In this document: in pieces, positions 1 through 7,890 of the stretch
Position numbering within the stretch: the first letter of the stretch is position 1
Layout: every line of letters begins with the position of its first letter
DNA from: Collinsella sp.
Lineage (GTDB): Bacteria; Actinomycetota; Coriobacteriia; Coriobacteriales; Coriobacteriaceae
Reading direction: 5' to 3'
NCBI GenBank assembly: GCA_022720335.1
Contig: JAIHVJ010000052.1
Location: 1 to 10,814 of the forward strand
Length of the DNA: 10,814 nt
Program-made: the position numbers and the translations under genes
Notes under the pieces: model-generated
Told to the model about the DNA's origin: nothing
Databases searched by the model: none
Seen by the model: only the letters and a program-made list of their open reading frames with translations

Positions 1-81
1 CCGCACGTAGTGCGCAGCGGGGGTTCCTTCATGTCCGAGGACGTCCGCGAAGGTCAGCCCTCAGATCCTGCGGTGGGAGAC

Positions 82-3621
<3,540 letters not shown>

Positions 3622-3624
3622 ATA

Positions 3625-3634
3625 CCCCTCTCCT
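3625..3634 (-). promoter_or_regulatory. Ribosome binding site of the PFOR gene
   Basis: The minus strand reads AGGAGAGGGG, with AGGAG ending 8 nt before the ATG at 3621. It decides the start, because the alternative in-frame ATG at 3639 lies upstream of and against this site. Confidence 0.85.
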
Positions 3635-3653
3635 CTCATATAGGTATACAGGC

Positions 3654-3669
3654 CCCGGCGATCGCCGGG
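3654..3669. promoter_or_regulatory. 16-bp perfect palindrome upstream of the PFOR gene
   Basis: CCCGGCGATCGCCGGG is fully self-complementary and begins 33 bp upstream of the PFOR start codon. It could be an operator for a dimeric regulator or an RNA hairpin in the leader, close to the ribosome binding site. I recognise no specific regulator motif in it. Confidence 0.4.
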
Positions 3670-3884
3670 ATGTTGGCGTGATGGGATTTACGCTGTTGCT
3701 TCCAATCATCTGGCAGGCAGGCTCAGCAGCAGGTACGTGGCGTGGAGAGAAGACATGCCGAGGCGAGGGGCAGCTGATGCGCCCCACAGACCCGACCGCC
3801 CGTCTTGCACATGACCGAGCGCCGCAAAGGCCGCATGCCGGATGCTCCCGGGCACGCCCCGGCGATGGGAAGCGCCCGCAACGG

Positions 3885-3902
3885 AAATCCGCATGCGGGT
3901 TT
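3885..3902. repeat. 18-bp inverted repeat (near-palindrome)
   Basis: AAATCCGCATGCGGGTTT is self-complementary apart from one T/G pair. It lies directly beside the candidate -10 box of the PFOR promoter, so it could be an operator near the transcription start. Alternatively it could be the end of a terminator for minus-strand transcription coming from the accessory region. Confidence 0.4.
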
Positions 3903-3966
3903 ATTGTACCCCGCCGTTAAGTGTAATTTCGACAAATATAGGCGGGCGGTAAAGGTTTACCTCGGG

Positions 3967-4078
3967 TGACCGCCAAAGGCCAGAATGGTCCCTCCATCCC
4001 CGGACGACTGGCTCTGACGCGCCAAGGAGTGTCCCCAAGTACCGGCAGAAAAGGAACGTCCCTAACTGCCGGCTAGAG
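3967..4078 (+). repeat. 112-bp dispersed repeat, copy 1
   Basis: Aligned by eye to 10703-10814, it matches at 103 of 112 positions with no gaps. It starts TGACCGCCAA and ends CTGCCGGCTAGAG. Its last third holds an inverted repeat, CCGGCAG (4042-4048) and CTGCCGG (4066-4072), with a 17-nt spacer. The final bases supply the last sense codon and TAG stop of the FHA gene on the minus strand, so the repeat sits directly against that gene's 3' end and could act as its RNA 3' hairpin. I recall similar sequence from Collinsella genomes, which suggests a REP- or MITE-like family; that identification is not proven here. Confidence 0.85.
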
Positions 4079-4546
4079 GGCGCCGAGCAGGATGGCGCAG
4101 GTGGTGGATTCGCCGAGTTTGAGCTCGTCGCCGGGGTTGAGCTGGGCGGAGCGGCCGGGCTCTACTTGAATACACACACTCGTGGCCCCGTTTACCACCA
4201 CGGTGCCGTTAGTGGACGACAGGTCCTCGACAAACCATGCGCCAGACTCGTCGCACCAGATATGGGCATGGCGGGCCGAGACGTCGTCGGTGATGCCGCC
4301 CTCCCCCGTTGCCAGCGCGCCGATCTCAACGTCTTCCTCACTCGGCTGAATCCAGCGCGGGACGCTCACCGCGTAGCCGTTTTGCACGCACAGCAGTCCC
4401 AGCGGATGCGCCGGCGCGACCTCGTGCTCGCCCGCGACCGAAGATGTGCTCAGCGAGCGCGGCGTCGACGTGTCGCCGCCACGGGTCGCATGAGCGCGGC
4501 GGCTCGCCCGACTTGGAACTAAGGCGGGCGTGAGAGCAAACGGCAT
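4073..4546 (-). CDS. FHA-domain protein, possibly 5'-truncated
   Basis: Forkhead-associated (FHA) domains normally bind phosphothreonine peptides in Ser/Thr kinase signalling. In this 157-residue frame, residues about 72-155 show the FHA pattern: EIG at 74-76, VSARHAHI at 89-96 (Ser90, His93), WFVEDLSSTNGT at 104-115 and a VNG turn at 118-120. The Arg that usually follows the Gly of the first motif (GR) and contacts phosphate is Ala77, so phosphopeptide binding may be altered. Residues 1-40 resemble no domain, and the ATG at 4546 lacks a ribosome binding site. An overlapping minus-strand frame reads DPWRRHVDAALAEHIF, which looks more protein-like, so a frameshift or lost 5' end is possible. 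The stop codon lies in the 112-bp repeat. The domain call is firm; the start and intactness are not. Confidence 0.7.
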   Translation of the reverse strand: MPFALTPALVPSRASRRAHATRGGDTSTPRSLSTSSVAGEHEVAPAHPLGLLCVQNGYAVSVPRWIQPSEEDVEIGALATGEGGITDDVSARHAHIWCDESGAWFVEDLSSTNGTVVVNGATSVCIQVEPGRSAQLNPGDELKLGESTTCAILLGAL

Positions 4547-4602
4547 AGGGAACGAATCTTGCGGATGTACTCCTCGACGTCAGGCAGGTAAGCCCCACGA
4601 AG
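4519..4602 (-). pseudogene. Possible coding remnant overlapping the FHA gene 5' end
   Basis: In a frame different from the FHA gene, the minus strand reads GAYLPDVEEYIRKIRSLCR between two stops. The high third-position GC and helical, charged composition look like genuine protein. It may be the displaced N-terminal part of the FHA gene or the end of a lost neighbour. There is no start codon and the evidence is compositional only. Confidence 0.22.
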
Positions 4603-5062
4603 TCACCGGGGAGGCCCAAGCGGCCCGGCACCACTTCCAGATTCTGACCAGGGCGAGTCGTTCGCCGGTGGCTGAAGGCTCGCTCCCACCCAAAAGGGGA
4701 GATTCGCGTTGTCCCCCAATCGCTCTCGCATCTTTCATTTTGCTCGAGGTGGGCTATAAAAACTTTCCTGGTGAAAGGCGGCGATTGGTTTCCTTTCTTT
4801 CTAGAGGAGCGCGCCTGTAATCTGTTTTCATCCTAAATCAAGTTAAGATCGGACCTTCCAGAGGCAAGTCGACTCAAACTGCGAGGCTCCATGTTGGAAT
4901 AAAGAGCGCTGTCGAAGTGCCAACAACACAAAGCTTGCCAGTCTCAAATAGAACCTTTTGGGAGTCCGATTGGGCCGCACACCGAATCCCCGCTGGTGGT
5001 TTTTTATAGCTGCGCAACAATAAACAAGGTTAGTGCCAGTCCAGCATGAAATTGAGGAACGT
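4603..5062. other. Intergenic region with no supported gene
   Basis: About 460 bp. Composition shifts from GC-rich near the FHA gene to AT-rich near the maturase gene, marking an apparent boundary of acquired DNA around 4740-4840. I see no good paired -35/-10 promoter. A weak hairpin, CACC (4980-4983) with GGTG (4995-4998) followed by six T at 5000-5005, lies about 50 bp before the maturase ribosome binding site and could be a leader attenuator, but the stem is only 4 bp. Open frames here lack ribosome binding sites. Confidence 0.4.
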
Positions 5063-6421
5063 ATGCATTTTTTCTCAGTAAGTGATCGTCGTTACTGCTT
5101 CGATGAGGTCACTCGCAATTGCTTTCAGGTTGACCAAGCATCAGAAGATGCGCTTCGCATATTTGAAGCATCGGGAAGAACGGTCAACTCGAAGTTGCTA
5201 ACAAAGTCACTTGCTGCGAAAGGCTACGACCAAACGACCATAGCAGAACTTGAAGACGACATTGATGAGTATCAACGATTGTCTGAGCGGACTTTCTTAA
5301 CAAAAGACACGCCTCGAAAACTTAGATCCATCGAACTCCACGTTTCACATGCATGCAACCTTGGTTGTAGTTACTGTTTTGCCGGTAAAGGAGATTATGG
5401 AACGTCTCCTCTGCTGATGACAGACGAGATAGCCTTCAAGGCGGTCGACTACCTCGTCGCAAGTTCATCGGAAAACGAAACGCTTGCGATCGTCTTTTTT
5501 GGTGGGGAACCCATGATTAACGAGCCGCTGATATGGAAAACGGTCGACTATTCAAAAAGAATATACCCCAATAGAAACTTTACCTATTCTATTACGACCA
5601 ACGGAACGCTTTTGAATGACACTGCTGTGAATTCTTTCAAGGAGCACGGGTTTTCTGTTCTGATTAGTCTCGATGGTACAGGATGCAAGCACGATGCATC
5701 GCGCCCGTATAATACGGGAGGCGGCTCTTTCTCCGATATCGACAAAAACGTTCGTCGTTTTTCCGAGTCGTTCCCCTTCGGCGCAAGAGCGACCTTAACA
5801 AATAATAACTGTAACCTTGTTGAAGACTATCTTCAGTTTAAAGAGATGGGCTTCAGAAGGATTTACTTCTCGCCCGTGAGCTCATTCGATGAGAATATCA
5901 AACTCGACGAACACTCATTAAACAAAATCAGGGCGGGCCTAATAGATTTGGCGGATCAATATCTCAAACAGATTGATCAAGGGGAAAAGCCCTTGTTTAG
6001 AACATTGAAAACTGCAGTTGATTTGATTATGAGCAACAGGATCGCCTTTGTCGGATGCGGGGCTGGCAGGCGTTTTATTTCCGTGACTCCCGAAGGGGAC
6101 GTATACCCCTGTCACAGGTTTGTCGGGATGATGCGATTCAAAATGGGCAACATCGTCACCGGAATTGACGAAACTAGGTATATTGAAAACTGGAGTCAGG
6201 GTGTCGAAAAAAGAATTGACTGTACGGACTGTTGGGCTCGGTCTTTCTGTGGTGGGGGCTGTAGCTGGGAGGCTGCAGACGAGCACGGCTACTTGCCCAA
6301 GAGTCTACACCCTGCATCATGTGAATATAGAAAAATGTGCTACGAGATGGCTTTTGACCTTATTTCCCGCCACTCATCTTCGCAGGAGAAAAATCAACGA
6401 GAAGCTACTGTATCGGAATAA
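5063..6421 (+). CDS. Radical SAM/SPASM RiPP maturase (SCIFF/PapB/CcpM-like)
   Basis: A cytoplasmic enzyme that probably forms Cys thioether crosslinks in the two small peptides encoded just downstream. In the 452-residue form: residues 1-75 look like a winged-helix peptide-recognition domain (PqqD/RRE type), starting MHFFSVSDRRYCFDEV; the radical SAM motif CNLGCSYC gives Cys98, 102 and 105; GGEP follows at 147-150 and TTNG near 178; the SPASM region has Cys332 and Cys350 (CGAGRRF and VYPCHRFVG), then CTDCWARSFCGGGC (Cys387, 390, 396, 400) and Cys420, 426. That is a full ligand set for two auxiliary 4Fe-4S clusters. The C-terminal pattern DCWARSFCGGGC is close to what I remember of SCIFF maturases. 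Start: ATG at 5063 has GAGG 5 nt upstream (5054-5057). An in-frame GTG at 5033 with a poor site would add 10 residues. The family is firm; the crosslink type is inferred from the precursors. Confidence 0.93.
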   Translation: MHFFSVSDRRYCFDEVTRNCFQVDQASEDALRIFEASGRTVNSKLLTKSLAAKGYDQTTIAELEDDIDEYQRLSERTFLTKDTPRKLRSIELHVSHACNLGCSYCFAGKGDYGTSPLLMTDEIAFKAVDYLVASSSENETLAIVFFGGEPMINEPLIWKTVDYSKRIYPNRNFTYSITTNGTLLNDTAVNSFKEHGFSVLISLDGTGCKHDASRPYNTGGGSFSDIDKNVRRFSESFPFGARATLTNNNCNLVEDYLQFKEMGFRRIYFSPVSSFDENIKLDEHSLNKIRAGLIDLADQYLKQIDQGEKPLFRTLKTAVDLIMSNRIAFVGCGAGRRFISVTPEGDVYPCHRFVGMMRFKMGNIVTGIDETRYIENWSQGVEKRIDCTDCWARSFCGGGCSWEAADEHGYLPKSLHPASCEYRKMCYEMAFDLISRHSSSQEKNQREATVSE

Positions 6422-6532
6422 GCGGTTCAGCGCATTGCTGTCACCATTGTGGAGGTGTTCGTTCTTCTGATTACCGTCTGCGAAGCTTATTGCTACGTTC
6501 GCCGAAACCATTCTAGAAATATGGTGAACTAG
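6422..6532 (+). other. In-frame hydrophobic segment after the maturase stop; possible 27-aa peptide
   Basis: After the TAA of the maturase the same frame stays open to TAG at 6530-6532 and encodes a strongly hydrophobic stretch, IAVTIVEVFVLLITV, followed by a basic tail (YVRRNHSRN). A GTG at 6449 would give 27 residues. There is no proper ribosome binding site: GGAGG at 6451-6455 overlaps the next GTG. It could be a small membrane peptide, a lost C-terminal extension, or chance. Confidence 0.2.
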
Positions 6533-6552
6533 ACATCTTGGTTTGTTATACA
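6525..6552 (+). promoter_or_regulatory. Candidate promoter of the precursor genes
   Basis: TGAACT (6525-6530) and TATACA (6547-6552) are 16 bp apart, about 40 bp before the first precursor start codon. The 169-bp gap after the maturase gene leaves room for a separate promoter, which would allow more precursor than enzyme. The -35 match is weak. Confidence 0.3.
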
Positions 6553-6577
6553 CAATATTGAGGTTTTTCTGCACTCA

Positions 6578-6585
6578 AAGGGAGG
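6578..6585 (+). promoter_or_regulatory. Strong ribosome binding site of precursor 1
   Basis: AAGGGAGG ends 5 nt before the GTG at 6591. It fixes the start against an upstream in-frame TTG at 6543. The second precursor begins with the same MKHIHP at its own ATG, which independently supports GTG 6591. Confidence 0.85.
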
Positions 6586-6590
6586 TAGTC

Positions 6591-6794
6591 GTGAAGCATA
6601 TTCATCCGATTAATCCAGGAAGTGGCGACGAGGCAGGCGTGAAGCCGATGTCTTTTGACTGCCTCTTGGGCATTACTGACATCTGTACTGTTTATGATAA
6701 AGCAGATGGCTGTGGTGCATACGATTACTGCGACTATGACATGGATGGCGGCAGCATCTGCGTTGTAGATCACTGTGGCATTGATCAAACGTAG
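6591..6794 (+). CDS. RiPP precursor peptide 1 (Cys/Asp-rich, ranthipeptide-like)
   Basis: A 67-residue peptide, probable substrate of the maturase encoded 169 bp upstream. Residues 1-23 form a leader starting MKHIHPINPG with no Cys. Residues 24-67 are the core with six Cys (24, 32, 41, 47, 57, 62), each followed by Asp after 2-5 residues: CLLGITD, CTVYD, CGAYD, CDYD, CVVD and CGID. Known ranthipeptides of the freyrasin (PapA) type carry CxxxD units in which Cys sulfur is joined to the Asp side-chain carbon; the pattern here suggests the same chemistry with looser spacing (inference). The core is strongly acidic and has no double-Gly cleavage site. SCIFF precursors, as I remember them, also start MKHI. 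Start is GTG with a strong ribosome binding site. I do not recognise the peptide as a member of a named family. Confidence 0.85.
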   Translation: MKHIHPINPGSGDEAGVKPMSFDCLLGITDICTVYDKADGCGAYDYCDYDMDGGSICVVDHCGIDQT

Positions 6795-6808
6795 TCTCTA
6801 ATTGGATT

Positions 6809-6819
6809 AAGGTGAGGAG
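6809..6819 (+). promoter_or_regulatory. Strong ribosome binding site of precursor 2
   Basis: AAGGTGAGGAG ends 5 nt before the ATG at 6825, matching the spacing seen for precursor 1. Confidence 0.85.
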
Positions 6820-6824
6820 CTGTT

Positions 6825-7004
6825 ATGAAGCATATCCATCCTGTTGGTTCAAATGAACATCCTCCCGTTGAGCCTTGTTGTCTTGGAGTTGATATATGCA
6901 ATTTTTACGACATCGCCGAGTGCCCTGTTGCGGATTGGTGCTATGTCGATAAAGAATCAAGCTGTGTTTTGCCAGCAGATTGGTGCGATCCAGTTGACGA
7001 GTAG
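6825..7004 (+). CDS. RiPP precursor peptide 2 (Cys/Asp-rich, ranthipeptide-like)
   Basis: A 59-residue paralogue of precursor 1, starting 30 bp after its stop. The first six residues (MKHIHP) are identical; the rest of the leader has diverged and is shorter (to residue 17). It has seven Cys: 18, 19, 25, 33, 39, 47, 54. Taking Cys19 onward gives six units, CLGVD, CNFYD, CPVAD, CYVD, CVLPAD and CDPVD, so four of six have exact CxxxD spacing. Positions shared with precursor 1 include LG, DIC, YD, D-x-C before the fourth unit, and the spacing of the third and fourth Cys. Cys18 has no partner in precursor 1. Conservation concentrated in the leader start and the Cys/Asp skeleton is what two substrates of one enzyme should show. 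Whether the two products act together, as in two-component systems, cannot be told from sequence. Confidence 0.85.
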   Translation: MKHIHPVGSNEHPPVEPCCLGVDICNFYDIAECPVADWCYVDKESSCVLPADWCDPVDE

Positions 7005-7082
7005 TTTTGTGGCTAGGAACTATTTGGTCCAATTCAGAATAAGATGGGAACAAATACCAAAATCTCGTGTCTGGGAGGAGTT

Positions 7083-7190
7083 ATGCCATTATTGCAAGGT
7101 CTCGTTGGATTAGCCTTTATATTTGCGTTATATCTGGCACCTTTTTTAATTCTATTCTTCATTATCCGACTCTTTCTTCGGAGAAAATAG
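7083..7190 (+). CDS. Small single-helix membrane peptide in the RiPP cluster
   Basis: A 35-residue peptide, almost entirely one hydrophobic helix (about 5-29: QGLVGLAFIFALYLAPFLIL and onward) with a basic end, RLFLRRK. By the positive-inside rule the C-terminus should be cytoplasmic. GGGAGGAG sits just upstream (GGAGG ends 4 nt before ATG 7083). An in-frame ATG at 7044 with a weak site would add 13 residues including a CLGG motif; I prefer 7083 because of the ribosome binding site. It follows precursor 2 by 78 bp and precedes the terminator, so it is probably co-transcribed. It has no Cys, so it is not a third substrate of the same kind. Candidate roles are self-immunity, an export accessory or a holin-like toxin. 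No family recognised. Confidence 0.65.
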   Translation: MPLLQGLVGLAFIFALYLAPFLILFFIIRLFLRRK

Positions 7191-7254
7191 GAGTGTCACG
7201 CAAACATTAGCGTAGCTTTCTTCCAATATGAGCCGAGCATTGGCAAGTGGAATA

Positions 7255-7305
7255 AGAAGCCCGACCGTTCGCCACATGAAAGTGATCGGACGGGCTTCTC
7301 TATTT
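7255..7305 (+). terminator. Rho-independent terminator of the RiPP cluster
   Basis: AGAAGCCCGACCG (7255-7267) pairs with CGGACGGGCTTCT (7287-7299) with one mismatch, giving a 13-position stem followed by TCTATTT. It lies 65 bp after the membrane peptide stop and closes the plus-strand gene group. The minus strand reads TTCTTATT after the stem, so it might also work in the other direction. Confidence 0.8.
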
Positions 7306-7393
7306 AACCCGGGCCGCCACCCATAGCGGCTTTCCAAGCGTATTCTCAGTGCAAAGCAATCGTCAGTTTAATCCTATGCGCTGATACCGCATT

Positions 7394-7555
7394 TCATTTG
7401 TTCGGCTCGAATTCTACGGCCTGGCAACCCTCGCACTCTCCGGCAAATGGATTGAACGCGAAGGCAGAGATGATGTGTGCGCGGACATCGAGGCTGCTGT
7501 AGGCAACATACTGGGACATGGACCCCCGCTGCGCGTGGTATGCGGCCCGGCATAT
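7394..7555 (-). pseudogene. Remnant of an unidentified gene (3' end)
   Basis: The minus strand encodes MSQYVAYSSLDVRAHIISAF, then a Cys pair in GECEGCQAVEFEPNK before TGA at 7396-7394. It reads like an intact protein C-terminus. Upstream the frame meets a stop at 7558-7556, and a neighbouring frame continues as NYTGLDGNEYAGPHTTR, which suggests a frameshifted, truncated gene. A 41-residue gene starting at ATG 7519 with GGGGG before it cannot be excluded. I do not recognise the protein. Confidence 0.35.
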
Positions 7556-7631
7556 TCATTGCCGTCCAACCCCGTGTAGTTGCAGCAAAGGGTGGAACCT
7601 CAATGCTCAGCTCATGTTGTCCGTGGGACAC

Positions 7632-7663
7632 GAGAATCGTAAGTACACTTTGGTGCGATTCTC
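7632..7663. repeat. 8-bp perfect inverted repeat
   Basis: GAGAATCG (7632-7639) and CGATTCTC (7656-7663) flank a 16-nt spacer in the otherwise geneless stretch between the RiPP terminator and the ABC gene. No T-run follows on either strand. It could be a decayed element end or a regulator half-site pair. Confidence 0.3.
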
Positions 7664-7742
7664 ACGCTGATACTGAGCCACCTGGAATAAGATACGTCGC
7701 GACAACACTTCGCTTCACCTCTGTCTCGACAAGATGACGTAG

Positions 7743-7760
7743 ACTAAAGTTTCCTTTAGT
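7743..7760. repeat. Inverted repeat ACTAAAG/CTTTAGT
   Basis: ACTAAAG, a TTTC spacer and CTTTAGT form an 18-bp dyad about 130 bp beyond the 3' end of the ABC gene. Together with 7556-7890, which otherwise shows no gene, it fills the gap between the two convergent gene groups. It could be a weak hairpin or an operator relic. Confidence 0.3.
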
Positions 7761-7890
7761 AAGAGAACGAGAACTATATCTGAAAGCGTTGCGATGGCGT
7801 GAAGGCACCGAGTCCGAACCGCCTGAATGCTACGTGCATCTGCATCGCCTTTTTGTTATCTCTGCCAGTTGGGTAGCACTACACTTGTCA

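Larger units (their letters stand above)
3622..3966 (-). promoter_or_regulatory. PFOR upstream region / possible long structured leader
   Basis: About 345 bp with no convincing gene. On the minus strand a TACAAT-like -10 box lies at 3908-3903, without a clear -35 at the right spacing. If real, it gives a leader of roughly 275 nt. The leader would be very GC-rich and contains several self-complementary stretches, including GGGGC...GCCCC around 3768-3786 and the perfect palindrome at 3654-3669. Short open frames on both strands here lack ribosome binding sites. I cannot match the region to a known riboswitch. Confidence 0.3.

Noticed and set aside
3..14. Small hairpin CGCAC-GTA-GTGCG downstream of the PFOR stop
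   Set aside because: The stem is short, there is no T-run, and it lies 70 bp away at the window edge; not enough to call a terminator.
4166..4634. Several long frames opposite or overlapping the FHA gene
   Set aside because: High-GC shadow frames of low-complexity Arg/Pro/Ala content; only the FHA frame shows a domain. The short protein-like stretches are noted as possible remnants instead.
4980..5005. CACC/GGTG hairpin plus six T before the maturase gene as a true terminator
   Set aside because: A 4-bp stem is too weak to call; kept only as a remark on possible attenuation.
6844..7113. A plus-strand frame overlapping precursor 2 and the membrane peptide
   Set aside because: It has no ribosome binding site of its own, and precursor 2 in the other frame has both a strong site and similarity to precursor 1.
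7801..7821. GGCACCGAGTC, resembling part of a Cas9 tracrRNA terminal hairpin or a tRNA T-arm in reverse
   Set aside because: No CRISPR repeats or cas genes are present, the hairpin partner is absent, and the T-arm consensus fails at key positions.
7780..7860. GCGATG...CATCGC followed by TTTTT as a plus-strand terminator
   Set aside because: The stem is only 6 bp with a loop of over 40 nt, and no plus-strand gene ends here.
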